DNA of 64,000 bases from Amyelois transitella (GCF_032362555.1 NC_083515.1:10947001-11011000); one strand, 5' to 3'; shown: positions 11,401-22,260, counted from the stretch's first letter. Notes: generated from the letters alone by a model not told the origin. Made by a program: numbers and translations.

Positions 11401-13009
11401 CAAGACTTAGTTAGCCGCTTTGCGGGCGGTCCTTTAGTTAGTTCTAATAGAGATATATTTAGTATCGGCTGTGCATCCGTGCGAAGCCGGGGCGGGTCGC
11501 TAGTATTGAATATAACAAATGTTATTTGCAAATGTTAATTAAAGGTAAATGTTATTAATATAATGTGGATGAAGCGAAGGAAGTGTGCAGAGATGGTGGC
11601 AAGTGGAAAGAGGTAGTCTCTGCCTACCCCTCCGGGAAAGAGGCGTGATTTTATGTATGTATGTATGTAGATGATATTTTTCACACAGGCCCCGTTCCTT
11701 CGGCTTTCGTGTCCAAGCAGCCCAACATTTGCCGCGACCCAGGCCACCACAGCTACTGCCATGGCTCGTCCGATGAACTGCACAAGGATATGATGGAGCT
11801 ACGAAAACGCGCCAAAGGTTTCATATTTCATTTTCTTTAGAACTTGACTTTAATCGAAGCTTCAAACCGTAACATTCTTGTACATACATACATGCATATG
11901 GTCATGTCTATATCCCTTGCGGGATAGACAGAGCCGACAGTCTTGAAAAGACCGAATGGCCACGTTCAGCTATTTGGCTTAATGATAGAATTGAGATTCA
12001 AATAGTGACAGGTTGCTAGTTCATCGCCTAAAAAAAAGAATCCTAATTTTTAAGCCTATTCCTTAGTCGCCTTTTACGACATCCATGGGAAAGAGATGGA
12101 GCGGCCCTATTCTTTTTTTTGTATTGGTGCCGGGAACCACACGGCACAAACATTCTTGTATCTTCTAGTATAAACTCTTTTAACTGACTGACAGACTACG
12201 CACAGCGCAAACCGCTGGGTCTTTTTTATTTATTTATTTGGATATTTATTTGTGCCGTGTGGTTCCCGGCACCATTACAAAAAGAATAAAACCACTCCAT
12301 CTCTTTTCCATAGATGTCGTAAAAGGCGACTAAGGGATAGGCTTATAAACTTGGGATTCCTCTTTTAGGCGATGGGCTAGCAACCTGTCACTATTTGAAT
12401 CTCAATTCTATCGTTAAGCCAAATAGCTGAACGTGGCCATTTAGTCTTTTCAACACTGTTGGCTCTGTCTACCCCGCAAGGGATATAGACGTGACCATAT
12501 ATATGTATTTATTTGGAAGAACAACAACCGCTTACAAACAATAGCGCCACATATGAGATTGACATGTAGAATTTGAGACTTAAAATTTGTAATGTAGACA
12601 CCTTATGCGGTTTAGGTCTGCGGTGTACAAAGGGAGGATTTCCCGATATTTAATTTCCCGAGATTTTTCAGTTCTTAAGGGCAGTGTACAAGTTTTCACA
12701 CACACTGTTATTATACTGCATTTTCGACGACAAATGAATGAAACTTCTTTAAAAAAGACAACAAATTTACAAACAAAACTTCCTCTGAAATTCCGCTATG
12801 CTAAAAGGCCAATTTCCATCTGCCTTTAACTTTGATCCAGGTTCAGGCAACTCAAGTAATAAAATGGTACCTAAAACTTCAAAAGCCCCCATTTCGAGCA
12901 ACTATGCGTGCTGTTCTGAAGAAAAACTAGGTAAAACATCCTGCTGAAAACACAATAGGTTTATTGGCAACAAATTTCAATAGCATTTTTAGAATTAAGA
13001 AGTGCCTAA
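8500..13009 (+). CDS. Unrecognised multi-exon gene, paralogue 2
   Basis: Exons 8500-8892, 9472-9589, 11689-11817, 12841-12930 and 12993-13009 join in one frame (747 nt, 248 aa). Donors are GTAAGT, GTAAAG, GTTTCA (weak) and GTAAAA, and acceptors are CAG, CAG, CAG and TAG. Exon 1 starts at ATG 8500, has an acidic stretch (SDKEENENDSDSTDDKDFGE) and then IDFT and QQKCCDFWNFINSMPQLHHLM, aligning with the 6643-6736 plus 5773-5964 exons of the minus-strand gene. Exon 3 holds a Cys/His segment (NICRDPGHHSYCHG), and exon 4 ends NYACCSEEKL. No signal peptide or membrane segment is seen. Function unknown. The last exon is the least certain part because it rests on five codons and a stop. Confidence 0.58.
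8898..9158 (-). mobile_element. SINE-like family A copy, full length
   Basis: In intron 1 of the plus-strand gene. Its TACATACA tail begins right after the exon 1 donor GTAAGT. Confidence 0.9.
9162..9431 (-). mobile_element. SINE-like family A copy, full length
   Basis: Arranged in tandem with the copy at 8898-9158 in the same orientation. Both carry GCGAGCCCGTAGTCTAAAAA instead of the usual GCTAGCCCATCGCC, so they are sister copies, probably from local duplication. Confidence 0.9.
9781..9905 (-). mobile_element. SINE-like family A fragment
   Basis: 3' half with a CATA tail. Breaks off after GATAGAATTGAGATTC. Confidence 0.8.
10120..10378 (+). mobile_element. SINE-like family A copy
   Basis: Head begins at TGTGGTTCCCGGCACC and the tail is (TATG)3. 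Confidence 0.85.
10813..11503 (+). mobile_element. Helitron-like element, long form
   Basis: Starts TCTACACTAATATTATAAAG and ends GCCGGGGCGGGTCGCTAG. The ACCCG/CGGGT hairpin of two shorter copies is disrupted here (ATCCG), yet the CTAG end is intact. About 690 bases without a coding frame. It lies in intron 2 of the plus-strand gene. Confidence 0.65.
11558..11670 (+). mobile_element. RTE-type element, 3' tail
   Basis: TAATGTGGATGAAGCGAAGG to (TATG)4, just upstream of exon 3 of the plus-strand gene. Confidence 0.85.
11881..12147 (-). mobile_element. SINE-like family A copy, full length
   Basis: In intron 3 of the plus-strand gene. Complete head CCGGGAACCACACGGCAC. Confidence 0.9.
12252..12509 (+). 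mobile_element. SINE-like family A copy, full length
   Basis: In intron 3, in inverted orientation to the copy 100 bases to its left. Confidence 0.9.
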
Positions 13010-13124
13010 GAACGAGTTTCGGATTCATTCGCGTGAAAAAAACCGCGAGCGAATTAACGTACCTTTTTTTTTAGTTTGAGTAAGATTGACCTCAATCTGC
13101 CTCTACCTCTTGTTTTTTCTACAA

Positions 13125-13310
13125 GAGGTAGTAGGCTTATAAAATTGCGACTCTTTTTTTTAGGCGATGGGCTAGCAACCTGTCACTATTTAGATCTCAA
13201 GTCCATCGTTAAGCCGAGCAGCTGAATGTGGCCATTCAGTCTTCGGGTCTATTGGCTCTGTCTACCCCGTAAGGGATATAGACGTGACTATATGTATGTA
13301 TGTAGTAAAC
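13125..13310 (+). mobile_element. SINE-like family A copy, 5' truncated
   Basis: From GTAGGCTTATAAAATTGCG to (TATG)3. Confidence 0.8.
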
Positions 13311-13490
13311 AAGACGAGGGCAAAAAGATGGTGCACGCAAACTCAAAAATAGTACCTATTCACTCTTGTCTTGAAAATCCCTAAATTGTATGTCGGGAAT
13401 AAAATAAACGGTATGATGGGAATGTATCGGGGAAGAGAGATGTGGGCCGTACTTATGAAAACATCTTTAGTGCCGATTATCATAAATTGT

Positions 13491-13705
13491 GCCGGACCAC
13501 TCCATCTCTTTCCCATGGATGTCGTAAAAGGCGACTAAGAGATAGGCTATATACTTGGGATTCCTTATTTAGGCAATCGGCTAGAAACCTGTCACTATTT
13601 AAATCTCAATTCTATTATTAGGCCAAGCAGCTGAGCGTGTCCTTTCATTCTTTTGACGACTGTTGGCTCTGTCCACCCCGCGTGGGATATGGCCGTGATT
13701 GTATA
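13491..13705 (+). mobile_element. SINE-like family A copy, head lost
   Basis: Begins at GCCGGACCACTCCATCTCTT. The tail is decayed. Confidence 0.8.
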
Positions 13706-13720
13706 TTACGTATCTACGAG

Positions 13721-13998
13721 TATACTAATATTATAAAGCTGAAGAGTTTGTTTGTTGTTTGAACGCGCTAATCTCAGGAACTAATTTCAGGTTCAAATTG
13801 AAAAAATATTTTTGCGTTGAATAGACCGTTTATCGAGAAAGGCTTTAGGCTATAGGCTATATAACATCACATTACAACTATAAGGAGCAAAGTAATAATG
13901 AAAAAGGTGATAAAAACGGGGAAAATTTTTCATTCTTGAGGGCTTCAATGATACCCAAAATAACTATTCCACGCGGACGAAATCGTGGGCACAGCTAG
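13721..13998 (+). mobile_element. Helitron-like element (Lep1 type)
   Basis: TATACTAATATTATAAAGCT to GTGGGCACAGCTAG. Confidence 0.75.
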
Positions 13999-14003
13999 TG
14001 TTA

Positions 14004-14267
14004 TTACATACATACATACATACATACATTATAATCACGTCTATATCCCTTGCGGGGTAGACAGAGCCTACAGTCTTGTAAAGACTGATAGGCCACGTTC
14101 AGCTATTTGGCTTTAAGATAGGATTGAGATTCAAATAGAGACAGTTTGCTAGCCCATCGGCTTAAAGAAGAATCCCAAGTGTATAAGTTCCCTTAGTCGC
14201 CTTTTACGACATCCATGGGAAAGAGATGAAGTGGTCCTATTCTTTTTTGTATTGTTGCCGGGAACCA
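14004..14267 (-). mobile_element. SINE-like family A copy
   Basis: Five CATA units at the left end. Head truncated at GGGAACCAT. Confidence 0.85.
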
Positions 14268-14288
14268 TATTATGTAGTTAAAATGTTA

Positions 14289-14490
14289 CTATACTATTAT
14301 AAAGGCGAAAGTTTGTATGGATGTATGGATGTTTGTTACTCTTTCACGCAAAAACTACTGAACCGATTACCATGAAATTTGGTATGTAGGTAGCTGAAGA
14401 CCCAGAATAACACATAGGCTACTTTTTATCCCAGAGTTCCCGCGGGATTGATAGGGTTTCCATGCGGACGAAGTCGCGGGCGGCCTCTAG
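14289..14490 (+). mobile_element. Short Helitron-like element, second subfamily
   Basis: TACTATTATAAAGGCGAAAG to CGAAGTCGCGGGCGGCCTCTAG, with TTTCACGCAAAAACTACTGA inside. It is bracketed by a 20-base direct repeat (14268-14287 and 14494-14513), which is unexpected for a Helitron. Confidence 0.7.
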
Positions 14491-14885
14491 TGTTATTATG
14501 TAGTTAAAATGTTCGTGCAAATAGATGAGCCATTACCAAACACCACATATAAAGTCAAACGTCATGTCGAGTACTACATTCTAGGAAATAATACTAAATG
14601 ATACCATTATCTTTAGCCACGTGACGGCCAATGCTTCATCGAATTTCCAGCTTTATTACCTGCTTCTTAAGGTCCGATTCTGGAACTCTTTCGGCAGTGA
14701 CAAGATGCTCATTTGTTTGTGAAACTTCAAACCCTATTCGCAGCATTGCAAAGTTCAATTTTATGTGTCATGTCGAAGTGCATTTCCGTGAACGGTCTCA
14801 GGTTAACTGTGTTTAAAATATGCAAAGCTCATCTCAGGAAGCGAGTGCATTTGCAGTGATATATGTCGGATGGAAATGGCCGATA

Positions 14886-15285
14886 TCTATACTAATATTA
14901 TGAAGCTGAAGAGTTTGTTTGTTTGTTTGAACGCGCTAATCGCAGGAACTACTGGTCCTAATTAAAAAATTCTTTTTGTGTTTAATAGATCATTTATCGA
15001 GGTAGGCTTTAGGATATCTTTCATCACACTGCAATCCTTGAGGGCTTCAATGGTGCCCAAAATTACTATTCCACGTGAACGAAGTCGCGAATAATTTTCC
15101 CCGTGTTTTCACATTTTCCATTATTTCTTTGCTCCTAATAGTAGCAGCGCGATGTTATATAGCCTAAAGCCTTCTTTGATAAATGGTCTATTCAAAACAA
15201 AAAGAATTTTTCAATTCGAACCAGTAGTTCCTGAAATTAGCGCGTTCAAACAAACAAGTTCTTCAGCTACATAATATTAGTATAT
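14886..15285. mobile_element. Inverted pair of Helitron-like (Lep1) elements
   Basis: 14886 to about 15085 reads forward from TCTATACTAATATTATGAAG. About 15085 to 15285 reads in reverse and ends near ATAATATTAGTATATA. The two meet at CGAAGTCGCGAATAATTTTC, and both have lost the CTAG end. Confidence 0.7.
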
Positions 15286-15295
15286 ATTAGAATAG

Positions 15296-15396
15296 ATATA
15301 TAGGCCCTATCCCTTAGTCGCTTTTTACGACATCCATGGTAAAGAGACGCAGTGGTCCTGTTCTTTTTCTACTGGTGCCGGGAACCACACGGCACT
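15296..15396 (-). mobile_element. SINE-like family A head fragment
   Basis: Only the 5' part of the element, ending CCGGGAACCACACGGCAC. Confidence 0.75.
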
Positions 15397-15399
15397 AAT

Positions 15400-15540
15400 A
15401 TACATACATACATACATAAAATCACGCCTCTTTCCCGGAGGGGTAGGCAGAGTCTACCTCTTTCCACTTGCCACGATCTCGGCATACTTCCTTCGCTTCA
15501 TCCACATTCATAACTCTCTTCATACAAACTCGGCGGTTTC
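15400..15540 (-). mobile_element. RTE-type element, 3' tail
   Basis: CATACATA, then AAATCACGCCTCTTTCCCGG, to CATACAAACTCGGCGGTTTCG. Confidence 0.85.
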
Positions 15541-15599
15541 GGCACTAATATATGTATATATAAAAAAAACAAGCCTCTCGCTAACCTAAACTACATATA

Positions 15600-15725
15600 T
15601 TATTTAACATGCGTTATTTCAAACAGCATTCTTGTCGCATCCAGTTTTTGCTCTCGCGCCGAACATTTTGCTGCGCTAAGACGTGCTTCTTGCATAATTG
15701 TTGACACGAATCCCGCACGACACAG
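15600..15725 (-). CDS. Candidate terminal exon, unknown gene
   Basis: On the minus strand, a TAG acceptor at 15728-15726 is followed by exactly 42 codons in phase 0: a Cys/Ala-rich peptide containing QEARLSAAKCSAREQKLDAT, then a stop. An overlapping frame is also open for 49 codons, so neither frame is proven. No further exon of this gene was found. Confidence 0.25.
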   Translation of the reverse strand: MCRAGFVSTIMQEARLSAAKCSAREQKLDATRMLFEITHVK

Positions 15726-16016
15726 CTATCCACTCCAATCGACTGAGTGTGGGCAACATCAATAACAAGTTTATTTATTTCAGTTTCTTTTATTACATAC
15801 GTGTAGGTACATACTGTTTAGATAGATAGATAGATAATTCATTTATTTGATTTGCTACACACAATTTACAATTTCATATGAAATACAAATTATATAGGGT
15901 GTGAGTTGCAGCAATACAAAAAGGTCACAACTCAACGAATTTATTGCTGTAGAGCAATACGCTGATTTTCAGTTATGACCTAGGTGCACCTAGAAACACA
16001 CAAGTTTTTATAAAGT

Positions 16017-16225
16017 ATCCTACTAATATTATAAATGCGAAAGTGTGTATGTCAAGATGTCAGTATGGTTGTTTGTTACTCTTTCACGCAAAAACTACTG
16101 AAGCGATAACGATGAAATTTGGTGTGTAGGTAGCTGAAGGCCAAGAATAACATAGTATAGGCTACTTTTTATCCCGGAGTCCCCGCGGATGATTCCACGC
16201 GGACGAAGTCGCGGGCGGTCTCTAG
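16017..16225 (+). mobile_element. Short Helitron-like element, second subfamily
   Basis: TACTAATATTATAAATGCGA to GCGGGCGGTCTCTAG. Confidence 0.7.
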
Positions 16226-16439
16226 TTAATCATAATTATTTTATCAACTCGTTGAACATATAAAAAACAATTTTGGAATATTTTACAAAAGGGAGGGATG
16301 GAGAGGAGGATGTTTTACTCAATAAAAGTTGTGACACAAGCATCTATAGTCCAATGTTCCCGCGGGATTGATAGAGTTTCCATGCAGACGTAGACTAGTG
16401 TCACACACACAGAGTAGTGTCATAAAGTAACCTCTTCAT

Positions 16440-16560
16440 AGGCTTCTTCTTGTTCCTCCTGGCTTTTGTCCCGGTTGCATCCTTACGAGGTAGACAGAGC
16501 CAACAGTCTTGAGAAGACTGAAAGGCCACGTTCAGCAGCTTTATGATAGAATTGAATGTC
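16440..16560. repeat. Family D head joined to a family A fragment
   Basis: CCTCCTGGCTTTTGTCCCGG to GCATCC (family D) runs directly into CGAGGTAGACAGAGCCAACA (family A, minus). This is a chimeric junction. Confidence 0.6.
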
Positions 16561-16590
16561 AGACTGCTTACCCATCGCTATATTTAAACA

Positions 16591-16785
16591 CTAGAGGCCG
16601 CCCGCGACTTCGTTCGCGTGGAATCATTCCGCGGGGACTCCGAGGTAAAAATTGGCCTATATATTATTCTGGGTCTTCAGTTACCTACATACCAAATTTC
16701 ATCGTAATCGGTTCAGTAGTTTTTGCGTGAAAGAGTAACAAACATCCATACTCATAAACTTTTGCATTTATAATATTAGTAGGAT
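16591..16785 (-). mobile_element. Short Helitron-like element, second subfamily
   Basis: CTAGAGGCCGCCCGCGACTT to ATAATATTAGTAGGATA, opposite in orientation to the copy at 16017-16225. Confidence 0.7.
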
Positions 16786-16830
16786 ATCACAAACAAACAA
16801 AGCCTAAATGGAAATAAAGGATAAATACTA

Positions 16831-18148
16831 CTCTGTCAAGAAAGTAGCAGGAAAAGATCAATAATACACAAACTGTTTGTTATTCATCCAAATTTATTTT
16901 ATCACCTTCAAAATATGCTCCTTTAGAAACGATACACTTACGCCAACGAATAATCCAATCATCAAAACATTTTTTAAACGCTGTTTCCGGAATTGAGGTC
17001 AGTTCTCGCCGCGAATTTTCTTTTATGTCTTCTACCGATTGAAAACGGGTGCCACGAAGTGGTAATTTGAGTTTAGGAAAAAGAAAAAAGTCGGCTGGAG
17101 CCATATCTGGTGAATATGGTGGTTACTCGATGGTATTTGTTGAGTGTTTGGTTAAAAATTCGTTCACAATGATGGCCTTGTGCGAAGGTGCATTATCATG
17201 GTGCAAAATCCAAGAATTTTCTTTCCACAAATCTGGCCTTTTTCGTCGGATTTGCTCTCTTAAACGCCGCATAACACTCAAATAATATTCCTTATTTACC
17301 GTTTGACCTTCCGGCAAGAATTCCGAGTGCACAACACCGCGATAGTCAAAGAAAACAGTCAACATGACTTTGACTTTTGAACGACTTTGGCGTGGTTTTT
17401 TCGGTTTCGGTTCAGTTGGAAGGCGCCACTCCGAAGCTTGTTGACTAGTTTGCATGTCAAACTCGTAAACCCACGTCTCGTCACCAGTAACAATGCGTTT
17501 CATGAATGTTGGGTCGGAATTGACTCGTTCTAGCATGTCCTCAGCGACTCTCATGCGATTGAGTTTTTGAAAAAAATTCAGGTCTTTTGGGACTAGCCGA
17601 GCGGCAACATGATTCATACCCAAATTATTAGTTAAAATGGTACGGATCGACTCGTGAGATACAGAAAGTTCGGTGGCTATCTCTCTCAAAGTTGAATGAG
17701 GATTTTCAGTCACTATTTCCTTCACTTTTGCGATGTTAACTTCAGTTGCAGACGTTGATGGCCTACCAGAGCGAGGCAAATCTTCCATCACATCTCGACC
17801 GCTTTTGAACGCTTTGTACCACTCATAAGCACGAGTTTTTGATAAAGTCGATTCACCGTAAGCCTTCTGTAACATTTTCAGTGACTCCGAACACGATATT
17901 CCATTGGCAATGCAAAATTTAAGACAAACTCTTTGTTCGATGTTTTTATCCATTATGAAATTAGCAATACACACTAGATATGATATAACTAAAAATAGCA
18001 CTGTATTTAATGTAAACAACAGATGCAACTCAAACTCCGCGCCAAAATGGAAAACAGTTGTGCCAATCTAACAACAACAAAAAAAACAAAAATTTGAATT
18101 TGGAACCATAAATAAATAATCCATTCCCGATACTTTTCTGACTGAATG
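16831..18148 (-). mobile_element. Mariner (Tc1/mariner) element, nearly intact
   Basis: About 1.32 kb, the usual mariner length. Imperfect inverted ends are visible: GTCAAGAAAGTAGCAGGAA at the left, and on the minus strand at the right GTCAGAAAAGTATCGGGAA. A TA dinucleotide flanks each side (16829-16830 and 18149-18150), as expected for TA target duplication. It encloses the transposase at 16880-17953. Mariners move by cut and paste with a DD34D enzyme. Confidence 0.85.
16880..17953 (-). pseudogene. Mariner transposase with one in-frame stop
   Basis: The frame runs 358 codons from ATG 17953 to TAA 16880 with a single internal TAA at 17125-17123, where CAA (Gln) would fit the sequence. It shows the paired N-terminal helix-turn-helix region (AYEWYKAFKSGRD, LPRSGRPST), the first catalytic Asp in TGDETWVYEFD, the second in HHDNAPSH and, just after the stop, the third in SPDMAPADFFLF. 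Length and motifs fit the 345-360 aa of the family. No frameshift is seen, so inactivation looks recent. Confidence 0.92.
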
Positions 18149-18254
18149 TACATCGCAATTAATCAGTAGTTCATGTTTGTAGTCAGTTGATTCACGATGG
18201 CCCAAAATAGTTAATTCGACTACGGGCCTCTGAATAATTTCTATTGGTCGAACG

Positions 18255-18415
18255 AACTGTACATACATACATACATAAAATCACGCCTCTTTCCCGGTGG
18301 GGTAGGCAGAGACTACCTCTTTCCACTTGCCACGATCTCTGCACACTTCCTTCGCTTCATCCACATTCATAACTCTCTTCATGCAAGCTCGGCGGTTTCG
18401 GGTACTTTTGACCGA
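18255..18415 (-). mobile_element. RTE-type element, 3' tail
   Basis: CATA repeats, then AAATCACGCCTCTTTCCCGG, to CGGCGGTTTCGGGTACTTTT, 100 bases beyond the mariner. Confidence 0.88.
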
Positions 18416-18616
18416 ACTGCACAATACATTGTACGGGAATTAGCGTTCGCGATTTATTTGTGGTGAATGTTTAATGTTTGTTAATATGTCGGTAGTAGTG
18501 TGTAACCGTTGTGTGTTGGGAAATGTAGACTTTTTAACAAAAACCCTGGCCTATCCAAAAAAAAGTTTAAGGACTATACACCTCTGCATTAAATTATCAG
18601 CTTTTGCACGCGGAAT

Positions 18617-18705
18617 ACATGCATACATATAATCACGTTAATATCCCTTGCGGGGTAGACAGAGCCAACAGTCTTAAAAAGACTGATAGGCCACGTTCGG
18701 CTGTT
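18617..18705 (-). mobile_element. SINE-like family A fragment
   Basis: 3' tip only, ending AGGCCACGTTCGGCTGTT. Confidence 0.75.
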
Positions 18706-18919
18706 AAACTTTTAATCTGACATTTACATTAGTATCCCCAATATATGGTAAATTCAAAAAAAGTGCATGCAACACTGTCTCTGCGAAGGCATTTATCTAC
18801 CTGCCGCCAATCGAGCAACGAAGAAAATCGGCACATTTAAGTGTTGCCATATAAGTCACCGCCTTACCCCGGTCAAACAACTCAGAAAGACTGTTTAAAA
18901 ATTGTCATTTTGTCCGCAG

Positions 18920-19031
18920 CACTCAAACTGAAGCGATCTCAGATGCCTACCATCGAGGTACAGCCGGCGAGGAACAGATTCCTCACAAATCTCTGTTCAC
19001 AGATGGAAGCGTGGGATTTGCAGCATCCTCA
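18920..19031 (+). CDS. Candidate internal exon, unknown gene
   Basis: The acceptor TTTGTCCGCAG and donor GTTAGT bracket 112 bases open in one frame. The peptide includes TQTEAISDAYHRGTAGEEQ and ends GFAASS. Base composition is more GC-rich than the flanks. It may belong with the exon at 20317-20515, although the phases do not match without another exon between. Confidence 0.3.
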
Positions 19032-19049
19032 GTTAGTTGCCAATTTATG

Positions 19050-19215
19050 TTCTTCTTCATCCGCCTGGCTTTAGTAACGGTTGCATCCTCACCACTCTGG
19101 AGAGGAGCCCAGGGTGCACCTCTAAGCTCACACCCATAATCCTGGATTGAGTGAGTCCCGTTTTTACACGAAGTGATTCCTGTCCGAACTAACCTAACCT
19201 AACCCATATTGGGTT
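19050..19215 (+). repeat. Dispersed repeat family D
   Basis: CCGCCTGGCTTTAGTAACGG to AACCTAACCCATATTGGGT. Confidence 0.65.
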
Positions 19216-19265
19216 GTAGTAAGAGCCTGCATGAATGTGACTGTTTATAATTACCACTTTATACA

Positions 19266-19554
19266 CTAGCTGTGCCTGCGACTTCGTCCTCGTGGAATAG
19301 TTAGTTATAGTTATATCATATGATAAATAATGGAAAATGTGAAAAAAAACGGTTAAAATTATTCAATTTTAACCGTTTTTTTCACATTTTCCATTATTTC
19401 TTTGTTCCTTATAGTTGCCACGTGATGTTATATAGCCTAAAGCCTTCCTCGATAAATGGTCTATTCAACACAAAAATAATTTTTCAATTCGAACCAGTAG
19501 TTCCTAAGATTAACGCGTTCAAACAAACAAACTCTTCAGCTTTATAATATTAGA
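19266..19554 (-). mobile_element. Helitron-like element (Lep1 type) with internal palindrome
   Basis: CTAGCTGTGCCTGCGACTTC to TTTATAATATTAGA. The segment 19325-19399 replaces normal element sequence with an inverted copy of its own neighbour. Confidence 0.75.
19325..19399. repeat. Snap-back palindrome, 36/35-base arms, 4-base loop
   Basis: The left arm 19325-19360 is the reverse complement of 19365-19399 except for one base in an A/T run. Loop ATTC. The right arm is ordinary Lep1 sequence and the left arm is the newly copied strand. Confidence 0.9.
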
Positions 19555-19799
19555 TATTAAAAATACATACGCCTGTTTCCCATTGGGGAAGGCAGAGACT
19601 GTCATTACAGACTCTCTCCTCTTCTTTCTCTCTCTCTCTCTCAGATGCTTGTTCCACACTCATTACTCTTTTCATGCATATTCGACGATTACAGGTCATT
19701 TTTTAAGAGATTCGAAATTTGGTCCTTCTAATTTCGATGAGGCCGACACTGTCCCACTTTTACAGTCAACTCTGCCTTATAAATTCCTTTCGTTAAAGA

Positions 19800-20005
19800 T
19801 AGATAGATACATACAAACATATAATCACGTCTATATCCCTTGTGGGGTAATCAGAGCCTCGTTCAGCTCATATGGCTTAATGATGGAATTGAGATTCAAA
19901 TAGTGACAGGTTGCTAGCTCATCTCCTCCAATGAATCACAAGTTTACTAGCCTATCCCTGAGTAGCCTTTTACGATATCCATGGGAAAGCGTTCGAGTGG
20001 CCCTA
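19800..20005 (-). mobile_element. SINE-like family A copy, diverged
   Basis: From ATACAAACATATAATCACGT to GATATCCATGGGAAAGCG. The SINE B copy begins at once after it. Confidence 0.75.
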
Positions 20006-20006
20006 T

Positions 20007-20256
20007 ATCGGCCTCTGTGGCACAGCGGTAGTACGCTTGTCTGTGACACCGGAGGTCCCGGGTTCGAATCCCGGCCAGGGCATGATGAGAAAAGAACTTT
20101 TTCTGATTGCCCTGGGTCTTGGATGTTTATCTATATAAGTATTTATTATTTAATATAGTATCGTTGAGTTAGTATCTCGTAACACAAGTTTCGAACTTAC
20201 TTCGAGGCTAACTCAATCAGTGTAATTTGTCCCATATATATTTATATATATTTATT
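20007..20256 (+). mobile_element. tRNA-derived SINE (family B)
   Basis: The head is tRNA-like with an A box (TGGCACAGCGG) and B box (GGTTCGAATCC). The body contains CTTTTTCTGATTGCC and a hairpin (TTGAGTTAGT with GGCTAACTCAA), and it ends in TATTTATT repeats. Pol III would transcribe it from the internal boxes. Confidence 0.88.
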
Positions 20257-20316
20257 TATTCTTAAATACCAGGAACCATACTGCATAGACCTGACTCTTC
20301 TTATTCTGCTTTCCAG

Positions 20317-20515
20317 GTCCTTCGAACCACCACATCTGGCTCCCAACTTGACGCCGGAGACTTCACCACGAGGTACATCGTCTGTTACAACACCAAAAGA
20401 CAAGGTCTGCTCGTCCGGTGGGTCATGTGTGGCGTATCCACCAGCTTCGAGGGTGGAAACCTTGGACCTCCAGGGCAAAGATGGTTTGTTGGTCAACTGC
20501 ACTGACTTTAAGTGA
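20317..20515 (+). CDS. Candidate terminal exon, unknown gene
   Basis: A good pyrimidine-rich acceptor (CTTATTCTGCTTTCCAG) is followed by one base and 65 codons to TGA. The peptide is Pro/Ser/Thr-rich (SFEPPHLAPNLTPETSPRGT) and ends LLVNCTDFK. The phase 0 frame is also open for most of the length, so the reading frame is not settled. Confidence 0.35.
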
Positions 20516-20689
20516 GAATTGGGTAACTGTATGGTTAATTACAATGTTACTGTGTGGTCTGCAGTACTTTAGTTTTATGCCACAGACGATTGTATTACAT
20601 ATTTGTATCCCACAGTAACAGAAGTAGTGGAAAAGTTACATAGAAACCGAAATAATATAGGACTTACATTATTTTTAGATTTAAGTAAA

Positions 20690-20951
20690 CGGTGCCGTGT
20701 GGTTCCCGGCACCAATACAAAAAAGAATAGGGCCACTCCATCTCTTTCCCATGGATGTCGTAAAAGGCGACTAACAAACTTACAAACTTGGGATTGGTTT
20801 TTAGGCGATGGGCTAGCAACCTGTCACTATTTGAATCTCAATTCTATCATTAAGCCAAATAGCTGAACGTGGCCTTTCAGTGTTTTCAAGTCTGTTGGCT
20901 CTGTCTACCCCGCAAGGGATATAGACGTGACCATATGTATGTATGTATGTG
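20690..20951 (+). mobile_element. SINE-like family A copy, full length
   Basis: Complete head GTGCCGTGTGGTTCCCGGCA and a three-unit TATG tail. Confidence 0.9.
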
Positions 20952-21054
20952 TAAACGGTTCTAAATCTCAATCACTTTCTGGTATAGGCTTTCCTAGAGA
21001 TGATTACGAGTATCTAAACTACGGCTACTTCTTATACCTTTATTATCACTTCAT

Positions 21055-21232
21055 ACTTAGTATAAAACAAAGTCGCTATTTTAGTCTGTTTGTCTGTATG
21101 CTTAAATCTTTAAAATTACGCAACGGATTTTGATGCGGTTTTTTGTAACAGGTAGAGTGATTCAAGAGGAAGGTTTTTATGTATAATTTTTATCGAATTT
21201 TGCACCCGTGCGATGCCGGGGCGGGTCGCTAG
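21055..21232 (+). mobile_element. Short Helitron-like element, third subfamily
   Basis: TAGTATAAAACAAAGTCGCT to GCCGGGGCGGGTCGCTAG, about 178 bases. Same family as 51625-51801. Confidence 0.65.
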
Positions 21233-21269
21233 TAGTATATACTATAAGTAGATTAATCACATCTTAATC

Positions 21270-21525
21270 CGACCAAAAACCGAGCCAACAGTCTTGAAAA
21301 CACTGAAAGACCACGTTCAGATAGCTGTATGGCTTAATGATAGACTTGATCAAGAATGATAGCAACCTGACGCTATTTGCATCTTCAAATAACGAGAGGT
21401 TGCTACTAACTCATCGCTTGAATGAAGAAACACAAGTTTATTGGCCTATCCCTTTCTCGCCTTTTACATGAATGAGAAAGAGATGGAGTTGTCATATTAT
21501 CTTGTGCCGGGAACCACACTGCACC
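21270..21525 (-). mobile_element. SINE-like family A copy, diverged
   Basis: GAGCCAACAGTCTTGAAAAC to CCGGGAACCACACTGCAC. Confidence 0.65.
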
Positions 21526-21541
21526 GACATTATATTAATTA

Positions 21542-21803
21542 CTAGCTGTGCCCGCGACTCCGTCCGCGTAGAACAGTTATTTTGGGCATCATTCCTCAAG
21601 AGTGACTATTTTCTCCTTTTTTTCATATTGTCCATTATTTCGCTCTTAATAGTTGCAGCGTGATTTTATTTAGCCTAAAGCCTTCCTCGATAAATGGGCT
21701 TTTCAACACAAAAAGAATTTTTCAATTCGAACCAGAAGTTCCTGAGATTAGCGCGTTCAAACAAACACAATCAAACTCTTCAGCTTTATAATATTAGTAT
21801 AGA
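21542..21803 (-). mobile_element. Helitron-like element (Lep1 type)
   Basis: CTAGCTGTGCCCGCGACTCC to ATAATATTAGTATAGA. Confidence 0.75.
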
Positions 21804-22109
21804 TTTACTTATTAGTGGTTCGCTTCGACCTAATAACAGTCGTCAACGCTGAGGCTCCCTTTATTTGTCAGGAGTCCTTAATTATAGATACTCCTCGATT
21901 CTGATTAACTAATTAAGCGTTATGTTCCAATTCTGTTAATATAATTGTATTTTAAAGTAAGTTTAAATATAAACGTTTTTTAATTGTACATATGTTTTAT
22001 TTATCTTGCCCTGATTTCACTACACACAAATGACAGATGAATGAAATTAATATTAAAATCATTTGATATCTTGTTTCCGTGTCTTTGCAAAACATCGTGA
22101 GGGCACCAT

Positions 22110-22260
22110 AACCATACATGCCATCACGTCTGTTTCCCATTGGGGTAGACAGAGACTATGGATTTCCACTTGCTACTATATCCTTATGTCTATAAGGATA
22201 TAGTCTATAAGGGGTCTCCCTTTGCTTACTCCCCACTCATTCCTTGTTGCGTTTTAGTAA
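22110..22260 (-). mobile_element. RTE-type tail, AATGGG subfamily
   Basis: CATCACGTCTGTTTCCCATTGGGGTAGACAGAGACTATGG defines a second RTE tail subfamily, also seen at 19570-19700 and 43920-44095. It contains a 13-base snap-back at 22175-22204. Confidence 0.6.
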